Positions 18,346 to 26,987 of a stretch of 64,000 nucleotides of DNA are shown one piece after another (the stretch's first letter is position 1; each line of letters starts with the position of its first letter). Both the position numbers and the translations under genes were made by a program. The notes beneath the pieces are model-generated. The model ran no database searches, was not told the origin of the DNA, and saw only the letters and a program-made list of their open reading frames with translations. Source of the DNA: an uncultured Rhizobiaceae group bacterium (GTDB lineage: Bacteria > Pseudomonadota > Alphaproteobacteria > Rhizobiales > Rhizobiaceae); assembly GCA_947501445.1 (NCBI GenBank), contig CANMVS010000019.1, positions 56,746 through 120,745 of the forward strand, read 5' to 3'.

Positions 18346-19074
18346 CTAGGATGGCAATAACCCCATGACGGATTCGACAGTATTCGCAAGGTTTGCGGCA
18401 CCCCAGACCTCCCGTTGCTTCTTGGTGAAAATGTATGAAATCTTGGCCAGTTCGCGGGCAACCTCACTGGGGTGGTCCGCCAGTTCAGCCGGTTTGAGCA
18501 CACGCAGGCCCACAGAAACCTTGACCCGGTGCGGATAGAGAATTGGAGAATATTCCTGCTCTTCCACCTCAAAGGAGGTGACACGAACAGGAACAATCCT
18601 GTTCACCCCCCATACGAACAGGGTAATGGGCACGGAACCGCGTTTTGCCTCGGCAACGGAAAAATTGACGCTGCCACCGAATGCCGATGCCGCTGCCGTC
18701 AGCAATCCGCCCAACAGGCTATCTTCCTGGGGAAACATCAATAGCTCCAGCGCTGAAAGCCGGTCCGCAACACCCGATACGACCTGAATCGGATGGGATT
18801 GCGGCATCTCGAGCGCATCCGTGGCGTCCAGCAGGAGGCTTAACGTGATTGTTTCCGTCGGATCACCCGGCTGGGCCGTTGCAGCGCTGCGCTCAACGGC
18901 CTCTCCCTCGTCCTCTGCCAGTTGTTCCGCATCCCATGCAGCAAAGGACCGCATGATCTGTGATGGGTTCATCTGGAATATGATGACATTGGGCACCGGG
19001 CCCAGGAACCGCTCGGACAGTTCAACCAGTGCGCCTTTGACCAGTTTGGGAGCGATAGGGTTGTCAGCAGCCAT
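18346..19074 (-). CDS. CIS tube-initiation protein (Afp7-like)
   Basis: The 242-residue protein matches the contractile-injection tube protein N-terminal family: an early F-Q-M-N-P-S-Q-I, T-I-T-L-S-L-L-L-D-A-T-D, V-P-I-T-L-F-V-W-G near residue 160, then V-T-S-F-E-V-E-E-Q-E-Y-S and P-H-R-V-K-V-S-V-G-L-R-V-L. It joins the first tube ring to the hub. The region after residue 205 is a helical extension. It starts 4 bases after the stop of the giant eCIS-core gene. Confidence 0.9.
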   Translation of the reverse strand: MAADNPIAPKLVKGALVELSERFLGPVPNVIIFQMNPSQIMRSFAAWDAEQLAEDEGEAVERSAATAQPGDPTETITLSLLLDATDALEMPQSHPIQVVSGVADRLSALELLMFPQEDSLLGGLLTAAASAFGGSVNFSVAEAKRGSVPITLFVWGVNRIVPVRVTSFEVEEQEYSPILYPHRVKVSVGLRVLKPAELADHPSEVARELAKISYIFTKKQREVWGAANLANTVESVMGLLPS

Positions 19075-19078
19075 CGTG

Positions 19079-22000
19079 TTACACCTCCGGCCTGAAATTG
19101 CGTATTTCGTATCGGGCAGAGCGCTGCATCTGATCCACCTCGCTCATGACAGCACCGCTGCGATCGGCACCCTGTGTGGGATCGTGGGCAGCATCCAGCG
19201 TTGTTGCCGCGCTCCCGCGTGCCTGCAAAGCAGCCGATGTATAGAATTTCGGTTCTTCTGTGCGCAGTGCGCGCGATAACGAGGGCCGCATGACATCGCG
19301 GTACATCCAGTGATAGGTATCCCGCATCGCTTCAAATACGGCAGGTTTTGCCATGGTGCGACGTGTCACTGTATTGGCCCAATCTGCGACACGGCGAAAA
19401 TCAGTATCACCGGTTCCACCCGAAGGTGCGCCACGGGCGCGCAGGTGCCGAAGGGCACTTCTGCGGAACCGGGTAGCAACCTGATCACTTTGTGTGCGCG
19501 GTGGTGTGCCAAAATCATTTTGATTGGTCCAGGAACCACTTCCACCGATATGCAGTTTGCCCATCTTGTGGGTTCGCGCGGCCAACAGAATGGCGGGCAT
19601 GCCGCCGCCACGACCGCTTCCCGTATGTAAGGCGGCAAGATTGATGGAATTGGTGCCATCCGCAAAAGTCGCCGGATTATCACTATCCTCAAATCCCGGC
19701 AGACGATCCCGTGGATCGTCGAACATGCGTGTCGCCGCCTCATTGCGAAAATATTCAATCAGGACAAACTGCGGTATATGGTGCGATTCCCGGTCAGCAG
19801 TACCGATGCCGGTCAATTGACCATGGGATCCAAGGCGTAGCCGGTGCTCGGTACCCGTACCCGGATTTTCCGCATCAACATCGGTGTATTCCTGCCACGG
19901 AACAACTGTAATTCCAGCGGTTTCCCGTTTGATGGTCTCGAAACGATCAAGATAGCCATTGTCAAATTGGAAATCGCGTGATTGCAGGATTTTTTCACTT
20001 GGTTTGCGAAAACGGGTAATGCGGAACAGCAGATTTTTATCCTGAACTGACAGGCCTCTGGTTCGGGGGGTGTCTGCAATCGCTTTGACCCAAAGTGCGT
20101 TCGTCTCACTGGGGATACGGCCCAGATCAATCAGATATACCGAGACGCGGGTAACTTCTGGCCGACTTCCGGATGTATTCAAGCGAATGCTCATAGCAAC
20201 ACCGGTGAACGCAAATACAAAAGACTCCAGCACATTTGCAAAGGCACCCGGATTAAGTTCAGTTGACGGCGTGCCTGCCGATGCGCCGCTGCGCACATGC
20301 GCGGGGCGTTGTGCCTGTGATGCCAGCACCGCTATCATCCGGCTGGTGATTTCGGCACCACGCCCGCTGTTGATATGACTGCGAATGAGCGCGGGAATTC
20401 CGGTGGCGTTGGCATGCGAGCGAAAACGGCCTTTGCGGCTGTCTGACAGGGCAGCTTTGGTCTGTGTCCAGATGCGTTGTGCATCTGCCATGCCTGGCGC
20501 TGTTGCGGTTCGCCCGGGCTGTGATCGCTCCAGGACACCGTTTACGAATGCATCGATGTCCGCGGGCTCAGTCAAACGGTTGAGTATATCGGCAAACAGC
20601 CGCCCACCTAAAGCCGGTGACAGTCCGCCTGACGATCTACCGCCGGCCTGGATCGGTTTGCCAACCCGATGACCAGGACCGGCAGCAATTTCGGCTGCAT
20701 GATCTGCAGCACGCTCGCTACTGCGATCATAGCGCAGGCCTTTTCCGGGTTTACCCATCTGCGGCTGGGGCTGTTTGCCAGCTGTTCTTCCCAAGGGGCT
20801 CGGGCCGGTATGCTGAAGCACGTGAGCGAGCTCGTGGCGCATGACCCTTTGTCCCTCACCACGGTCCGGTGACAGACCGGGTTTGAGGAACACATGGCTT
20901 CCTGAGGTCAATCCAAGTGCGCCAAAACGACCGGTCAGTCGGGCAGCATCCGTACCTGAATGCAGACGAACATGGGACAGGTCGTGACCAAATTCACGCG
21001 ATACCCGCCGTGTTGTTGGCGCCGACAGTGGTGCGCCGGGGCCAAGAGGGCCCGGATCGATACCAGCATTTGGGTTGTGTCTGGCTGTGGGATCCAGCTT
21101 GGGACTGACATCCGGGCTCATTTCAGGCAGCGGAGTTTGATGAAAGCCGATTTCTCCCGGTTCCGGAAGACCGGCCAGACCGAACTGTCTCAATTCGTTA
21201 TTGGCAGTGGTGACAAAATCCCGCTTGGCCCTGGTAAAAGCGTCCGCGACCTGTGGTTTGAGTTCTCTTTGCCAGTACAGATTGGGATCGACTGCGCTGC
21301 CAGCCATGGCACTGGCGATCAGTTGCCCAATTTCATCAATGGCACCGGTCATTCGCAGGATCGGCAGCAGCAACCGGATGGCTTTTCCGATTTTGCCCAT
21401 GCGCTTCAGCCGCTCAAGGATGAATTCAATCATGGCAGCTATGATCAAATCATTCGGTATTGGGGCGTCCGGCAATTCGAACTGATCAATGGCTGACAGC
21501 ATTTCAGTGAGTTTTGCATCAAGCGACGCCTGAGGGTCATCCATTGCCGCAAATACGTCGTCCAAATTATTGATATCAATGCCGAATACCGGAACACCAC
21601 TTGCGATACCCGACGCCACCTCCAGACCGAAGGCAACGCGTGGACGAGACGCGACAAAGGTTTGGATATTGCGCACGCGTGGTACTGTTCTGGCGCGCAC
21701 AGCATTCAGGCGGTCGTAGAAGTGGATAGGGATACGTCCGATACTGCGGGCAATACGGCTGAATTTACTGCCACGCCGGCCGCGTCGCGCAACACGTTCA
21801 CGACGCGGATCCCGACGCTCTTCGCGCAGGTAATCTATTGCAGATCCGTTGAACAACAGGAACTGCCAGATTGTATCGGTATCGAACAGATCGGTCGCAA
21901 GACGTTCACCCAGAGCGATCAATTCTTCAACCGGTTGCCCGCGAACGACCGCCAACATGTCATCAAATTCATCCGACATGAGGAATTGCGTTACTTCATA

Positions 22001-25000
22001 TACGATGCGGGCAACCATGAGCGCCTGCCCGGCTCCGGGAATGAATTCCGCAGCGTCCAGTGTCAGTTCCGCAGCAAATTCAATTCCTTCTCCAATTCCC
22101 TCCATGGAAAGCTGGAAAGCACGGTTGGCGATGACATTATTGAGGAACATAAGCAGTTCCAGATCGATACCACTCAAACTATCTGTGATATCAATCGAAT
22201 CGCCATTGTTGATCTTTATGCGTATCAGTGTTTGTCCGCTGGGCTCCAGCACCTGCCGGCGTGCATCAAGCAGCGTTGGCGGCGTCACCTGCTCGTCACC
22301 GCGGCCGTAAGCAGGCAGGAAAACGAAGGGGCGGAATATGCGCATGATCTGCACGGAATAACCATTGGCGGTGAATGGTTCTGCGGATACGGCAATTTCG
22401 CTGGAAAAAAGGTTGCTTTTTAACGTTGTACCATCGCTGATTAATGCCAGTAATTCGGCCTGTTCACGCGCCGTCTCTTCAAATTGGCGCAAAAGCCTCC
22501 TTAGCCCCCGCCGCGCCAGCGAGTTATCAATCCCGGCAATCTCTGCCTCGTTCATCAATTGGGTGAGTTGGTGCGAACGCCCTGGTACAGATGTACGCAA
22601 TGCCAATCTCAAAAACGGGGTGAACCCGCTCACGATATCAAAACGCGCCTCGCTGTGGCGTCCTGCGGCATCCCAACCACTGATGACCTGCGGTGAAAAT
22701 GCGCGCTGCAGGTCATCAGACAACTGAAGCATCAGGATTGCAGTCTGTGCATTGGCGTGATCGTAAGGCCGACCATGCATGTCAGTGATCGCGTCCGGCA
22801 TTACCAACCGTCGAAAATCGCCAATCGCGCTCTGAGCTTCATTGGGCGCGCTGTAATTCATCAGACTGTCATCGACATACAATTGCAATTGCGCACGTAT
22901 ATCCTGCAGGCTGCGCCGCCGTTCATAGGACACTGCCAGGGGAAGCAATTCCTCCAACCGCTCGTCTTCTGTGTCCTGGAGCGTACCAAGTGTGACGGTG
23001 ACAGCACCAAGAATGGAACCGAGGTTCTCACCCTGTTCGGCGGTATGTGCGAGCGCCTGGATCCAGTCGCTATTGTTCAGACTCTCAACGGAGACAAAAC
23101 CTGCCCGTTCAATCATTCCATTGAGCAAGTCAACCCGTCGAAGAATTGTAACCAGCGGGTCCAGCGATGGGATCACCCAGGCAAAAATGGCATCATGAAA
23201 AGCGTCAGGATAAAGCACCGCGCCAAATGAACCTGATTGTGCCGCCATCTCGTGCTTCGTTGCATCATGTTCCGTCAGTATCTGGCGAAAGGAACGTGGG
23301 TCCCCTTCATAACCAATGAACTCGAATGTCTGAACCTTCCACCGCATCGGCCGATCATCGCCGCGCGCTGCCGTATAGGCTCGCTGAATGATGCTGCGCT
23401 GTTCGCCATCAGCCAGAGGATCAGATGCACTCAGCATGCCTGAAAGCGCATTGGCCAGCCGTTGTGAGTACATCAACCGGTATATGGCAACGAGATCGGA
23501 CACTGTCAGTGGCAAAAAAACCTTGCGTGCCTCGTCCCCCTCACCAACGGAAAAACTGATTGGCGTATGGGCAGAACCGTCCTCCCGATGGGTTGAAATC
23601 TCATGCGCCATATCGGCCACAGCGACACTGGAATCTTTCTCCCAGGCACTGAGCAACGCCAGCGACGAACGCCTTATGTCGCGGCCCGACAAAACCGCAG
23701 CGGTTCGCTCGGACAAGACGGGTGCATTCAACATGCGACCGTAACGCGACAGTTCACGGGCGATGCGTATCCGGCTGGCGACACGGATATCCTGAACTCT
23801 GTCCACTTCATCTGTGGACGCCGTTGAATCACTGTGGAAATCAAGCGTATCGATCAAGCCGGGTATCAACAGACGTAATGCACCTGCAACAATATTCATA
23901 TCATTGAAATCATCGGCATCTTTCGAGACCTGCGTTCGCAAATGGGTATCAAAGAGGCGGATAAGATCTTGAATGGCTCGGCGAAATGAATTGCGTCTGG
24001 CCCGATAAGCGCGTCCGGAAAGCAGTTCGCCCTCTTGTGTGGTCGCCAATAGGGACAGCCCAGCCCGTTGTATGTGGGTGCGCGCTGTTTCAACGATAGG
24101 TGACTCAGGAAAAACACCACCTTCTTCTGCCTGTTCGATTGCCGAACGATAGGTCCCCGCGCCTCTTTCCTGCGCGGTCTGCCAGAACACCAGCGCTCTG
24201 CGCGCCAGTTCTGCTACCTCCATATGGGCGTCGGCAAGAAATCCAAATCCCTCTAACCCGTCAAATTCAGCTGAACGCGCACCCGCCCAGGCTTCAATAC
24301 CACTGGCCATGAAGCTCTTGAAACGCAGTTTGTCACCGGAAAAATGTTGTCCCTCGCGCCGACCCTTCTGGATCGTATTGTGATAGTCCTCATCAATGAT
24401 TTGCAGGATGCTCACGCCCTGAAAGAATGCATCATTGCGTCCCAGAACATCCCAATCGAATATCTCTGCGAAGAGTTCTTCCACATAGGCCTCAAAACCA
24501 TAAATAGCCTGAGGTTGCCTCTCTAGGTCCATCAGGTAGTTCCAGACTGCCTGTGGATAGGCGATCGTTACAAACTGACGCAACCGACGCCGCTCTGCAA
24601 AAATGCGACTGTGTATGGCATTACGCACTGCCGCATTTGTGCCGATATAGGTCAGGAACGGTTCATGTTTTGCGGCGCTGGGCAGATCGATATCGCCAGT
24701 CAACAGCGTTGCCGCTGCCTGATTGTGACCGCCAAATTTCACCAGATCAAACAACAACCCGCGAGCGCGCCGGGACATCTGGTGCAATGGTTTGGAAATG
24801 CCCGCAATGGCGCCATCAATGACTTCTGTCGCAAGTGCGGTCCCATCGGCACCTTCGGTATCGAAACCTCCTTCGACGCGGCCAATGACAGCTTCAAGAT
24901 CAGCATCTTCCGCGCCGCCGTCGCCGGTACGGTGGACCGCCACCAATTTGTCCACCAGATCGGCTCTCTCCGGTGCATTTTCACCCTCAAGCGGCCCACC

Positions 25001-25468
25001 AACGCCGTAGACCGGTCCGCTTCCGTAGCGCCGCGTCGCATGCATACGGCCATCCGGACCGCGTTCGCCTGTTTGTTGCAGGACATGGGCAATCTCATGA
25101 AACAGGAGAGGATATCCCTGTTGGCCAGCCAGGACATTCCGATCTGCGACATGGATATCGGATCCCGCCGTGAAAGCAGGAACCGCCAGTTGGCGTGCAC
25201 GCCTGCCGCCTGTCCCGTCATGAATGCGAACGGCTGAAAGATCAGCATTGAAGGCTTCTTCAGCCTTTGCCCGCAGTATCCCATCAAGTGGTCGTCCGGT
25301 ACCGATATCCGGAGACCGTGGCCCGGCGCGTGTTCTGTCCAGTGGCATTGGCAACACGCCTGTATGGACCGCCTTTTCTGCCGCAACCGCCTGCGCCTCA
25401 AACCGACTCGAACCGGCACGAAATACCGGTTTGTTTTTGCCAGACGGGGGTTGAATGACCGATTTCAT
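19079..25468 (-). CDS. giant protein with two eCIS-core (DUF4157) domains and a possible C-terminal nuclease
   Basis: A 2,129-residue protein, by far the largest of the cluster. The first DUF4157 domain (about residues 65-140) has the H-E-I-A-H zincin motif near 128; the second (about 1475-1560) has H-E-L-A-H near 1545. The roughly 1,300 residues between them are mostly helical with no motif I recognise. Near residue 1900 there is E-S-H-H-I-P-Q-F, similar to His-rich motifs of polymorphic-toxin HNH/EndoVII nucleases. ATG 25468 overlaps the upstream stop (ATGA); an in-frame GTG at 25480 is less likely. DUF4157 proteins are eCIS cargo, cargo-linked or core factors. The toxin reading is inference, and a structural role (tape measure) cannot be excluded. 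Confidence 0.85.
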   Translation of the reverse strand: MKSVIQPPSGKNKPVFRAGSSRFEAQAVAAEKAVHTGVLPMPLDRTRAGPRSPDIGTGRPLDGILRAKAEEAFNADLSAVRIHDGTGGRRARQLAVPAFTAGSDIHVADRNVLAGQQGYPLLFHEIAHVLQQTGERGPDGRMHATRRYGSGPVYGVGGPLEGENAPERADLVDKLVAVHRTGDGGAEDADLEAVIGRVEGGFDTEGADGTALATEVIDGAIAGISKPLHQMSRRARGLLFDLVKFGGHNQAAATLLTGDIDLPSAAKHEPFLTYIGTNAAVRNAIHSRIFAERRRLRQFVTIAYPQAVWNYLMDLERQPQAIYGFEAYVEELFAEIFDWDVLGRNDAFFQGVSILQIIDEDYHNTIQKGRREGQHFSGDKLRFKSFMASGIEAWAGARSAEFDGLEGFGFLADAHMEVAELARRALVFWQTAQERGAGTYRSAIEQAEEGGVFPESPIVETARTHIQRAGLSLLATTQEGELLSGRAYRARRNSFRRAIQDLIRLFDTHLRTQVSKDADDFNDMNIVAGALRLLIPGLIDTLDFHSDSTASTDEVDRVQDIRVASRIRIARELSRYGRMLNAPVLSERTAAVLSGRDIRRSSLALLSAWEKDSSVAVADMAHEISTHREDGSAHTPISFSVGEGDEARKVFLPLTVSDLVAIYRLMYSQRLANALSGMLSASDPLADGEQRSIIQRAYTAARGDDRPMRWKVQTFEFIGYEGDPRSFRQILTEHDATKHEMAAQSGSFGAVLYPDAFHDAIFAWVIPSLDPLVTILRRVDLLNGMIERAGFVSVESLNNSDWIQALAHTAEQGENLGSILGAVTVTLGTLQDTEDERLEELLPLAVSYERRRSLQDIRAQLQLYVDDSLMNYSAPNEAQSAIGDFRRLVMPDAITDMHGRPYDHANAQTAILMLQLSDDLQRAFSPQVISGWDAAGRHSEARFDIVSGFTPFLRLALRTSVPGRSHQLTQLMNEAEIAGIDNSLARRGLRRLLRQFEETAREQAELLALISDGTTLKSNLFSSEIAVSAEPFTANGYSVQIMRIFRPFVFLPAYGRGDEQVTPPTLLDARRQVLEPSGQTLIRIKINNGDSIDITDSLSGIDLELLMFLNNVIANRAFQLSMEGIGEGIEFAAELTLDAAEFIPGAGQALMVARIVYEVTQFLMSDEFDDMLAVVRGQPVEELIALGERLATDLFDTDTIWQFLLFNGSAIDYLREERRDPRRERVARRGRRGSKFSRIARSIGRIPIHFYDRLNAVRARTVPRVRNIQTFVASRPRVAFGLEVASGIASGVPVFGIDINNLDDVFAAMDDPQASLDAKLTEMLSAIDQFELPDAPIPNDLIIAAMIEFILERLKRMGKIGKAIRLLLPILRMTGAIDEIGQLIASAMAGSAVDPNLYWQRELKPQVADAFTRAKRDFVTTANNELRQFGLAGLPEPGEIGFHQTPLPEMSPDVSPKLDPTARHNPNAGIDPGPLGPGAPLSAPTTRRVSREFGHDLSHVRLHSGTDAARLTGRFGALGLTSGSHVFLKPGLSPDRGEGQRVMRHELAHVLQHTGPSPLGRTAGKQPQPQMGKPGKGLRYDRSSERAADHAAEIAAGPGHRVGKPIQAGGRSSGGLSPALGGRLFADILNRLTEPADIDAFVNGVLERSQPGRTATAPGMADAQRIWTQTKAALSDSRKGRFRSHANATGIPALIRSHINSGRGAEITSRMIAVLASQAQRPAHVRSGASAGTPSTELNPGAFANVLESFVFAFTGVAMSIRLNTSGSRPEVTRVSVYLIDLGRIPSETNALWVKAIADTPRTRGLSVQDKNLLFRITRFRKPSEKILQSRDFQFDNGYLDRFETIKRETAGITVVPWQEYTDVDAENPGTGTEHRLRLGSHGQLTGIGTADRESHHIPQFVLIEYFRNEAATRMFDDPRDRLPGFEDSDNPATFADGTNSINLAALHTGSGRGGGMPAILLAARTHKMGKLHIGGSGSWTNQNDFGTPPRTQSDQVATRFRRSALRHLRARGAPSGGTGDTDFRRVADWANTVTRRTMAKPAVFEAMRDTYHWMYRDVMRPSLSRALRTEEPKFYTSAALQARGSAATTLDAAHDPTQGADRSGAVMSEVDQMQRSARYEIRNFRPEV

Positions 25469-25689
25469 CGTGTCCCCCACAATTTGCTGCGAACCGCCCG
25501 GGCAATGGCAGCGTGAACATCCTCACCCTGCCCGACAACCACCTGGAATGTTCCTTGTTTTGTAACAGGCATGCCCGTGGGAGGCGTCATTGATTTTCGA
25601 ATTGTGTTGGCGAAGTCTTCCTTGTTGACTGTCGACGAACCGGGCACCCGAATACGCAACCGTTCAATGTGATGTGTCGGACGTTTCAT
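25465..25689 (-). CDS. small eCIS protein, unknown function
   Basis: A 74-residue basic protein between two eCIS-core genes. I do not recognise a family. It has a beta-like first third (I-E-R-L-R-I-R-V-P), a helix, and an end with A-A-I-A-R-A-V-R-S-K-L. The ATG at 25689 overlaps the preceding stop (ATGA), and its stop overlaps the next start, so it is tightly coupled on both sides. An adaptor or chaperone for one of the flanking DUF4157 proteins is a guess from position. Confidence 0.7.
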   Translation of the reverse strand: MKRPTHHIERLRIRVPGSSTVNKEDFANTIRKSMTPPTGMPVTKQGTFQVVVGQGEDVHAAIARAVRSKLWGTR

Positions 25690-26987
25690 CGGCTGATCTC
25701 CTGCCGACATGCAGCCCGCACAGCAGACATAATTGCCTTGCGTTCAGTCTTCCCAACTTCATTGGCCTTGAGGGCCTGTTCAATTGCCGTCATGGGCAAT
25801 TTTTCGATTGCACCAACCCCCAGCGACACCAATCGTCCGCGTATGCTTTCACCAACACCGATATCGCGCAGACGACGATCAAACCATTTGCGCGTCGTAT
25901 CATGCCAGGTACCGCAAACAGAAAACTTCACTGGCGGCGGAACAACCATTGGTGTTGTCAGTACGCGGTTCAAGCGCTCGTCATCAGTCTCCGGACCTCG
26001 AGGAAGCCGCGGATACAGATTGAACGGTTGTGCAGGTTCGGGTGCATCAGGTTCGTCAGGCTGTGCCGATGACAACAGGGCAGGACTGACGATGGTTATT
26101 TCCACGCGGCGATTACGTGCCCGAAACTTTTCCCGATCAGCTGCATCAATGCCGGTTTCCTGTCCCTGTGTCTCTCCAAATCCGGCACCCGATACGTCCG
26201 GTGAAAAGCCAAGACCCGTCAGCAGCAATGTGCGCACGGTCTGACGGCGCCCATCTGACAGCGATTGATTGAATGCTTCCGTACCCTCAGCAGAAGCATA
26301 TCCATCAATGCTGATCACCGCGTCGGGCATCATCCGCAATTGTGACTGCACCCGCTTCAGCGCGCGCAGGCCACCAGCACCCAGCAAAAAGCTGCCCTGG
26401 CTGAAATAGAGTTTTACGGAAATTCCGATATCTGACCTGAACACTTCGGGCGATGGCACACTGGGTGTTAAACTAAGATCGGGACTGAGTTGAGGTATGC
26501 TTTGCTTCCCATCAGTGTCAGGCTGTGCGACGTGGGCCAATTCATGTGCGATCAATGCATCACGCTGATGACCGCTGGCCGGGGCGTTGCGACCGAGACG
26601 AATATCGCCATTGTCAACAAAGGCCCTTGCGCCAAGGCGATCAGCTGCCGCGTGTGATTGTTCATCATCATGAACGCGGACCTGATCAAGTCTGGTCCCC
26701 AGTTTTTCAGCATGCAGGTCATGCAGTGTGGCGGGCAGCGGTCGTCCGCCTCCAGCCAGCGCCGAAAGGTTCCGGCCGATGTTTTTTTCGTCGCGCATAT
26801 GGCGATCCGCATAAAGGTTGGCCATGCGCTCATTGTGAGGTGATTGTACAATGCCGGTAGGCTGCACCTCCTGTTTGTGTGAAGGTGTCGGGCTCTGAAC
26901 ACTGCGCCGACTGCCAGCCATGGTCGCCTTTACGCGTGCGGAGGATGTGCGCAACTTCCTGGAGGCTGGTTTGGGTCCTGCATTCAT
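25686..26987 (-). CDS. eCIS-core (DUF4157) / OmpA-like fusion protein
   Basis: The 433-residue protein begins with a basic, disordered tail (about 1-75), continues with a DUF4157 domain carrying H-E-L-A-H near residue 147, and then an OmpA-like domain: I-S-I-D-G-Y-A-S-A-E-G-T-E near 222-234 followed by N-x-x-L-S-x-x-R and a final R-N-R-R-V-E-I. OmpA-like domains bind peptidoglycan, so the protein could tether the particle or its cargo to the cell wall. There is no signal peptide, which fits loading into the particle or release by lysis. Its start overlaps the ATPase stop (ATGA). Confidence 0.88.
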   Translation of the reverse strand: MNAGPKPASRKLRTSSARVKATMAGSRRSVQSPTPSHKQEVQPTGIVQSPHNERMANLYADRHMRDEKNIGRNLSALAGGGRPLPATLHDLHAEKLGTRLDQVRVHDDEQSHAAADRLGARAFVDNGDIRLGRNAPASGHQRDALIAHELAHVAQPDTDGKQSIPQLSPDLSLTPSVPSPEVFRSDIGISVKLYFSQGSFLLGAGGLRALKRVQSQLRMMPDAVISIDGYASAEGTEAFNQSLSDGRRQTVRTLLLTGLGFSPDVSGAGFGETQGQETGIDAADREKFRARNRRVEITIVSPALLSSAQPDEPDAPEPAQPFNLYPRLPRGPETDDERLNRVLTTPMVVPPPVKFSVCGTWHDTTRKWFDRRLRDIGVGESIRGRLVSLGVGAIEKLPMTAIEQALKANEVGKTERKAIMSAVRAACRQEISR

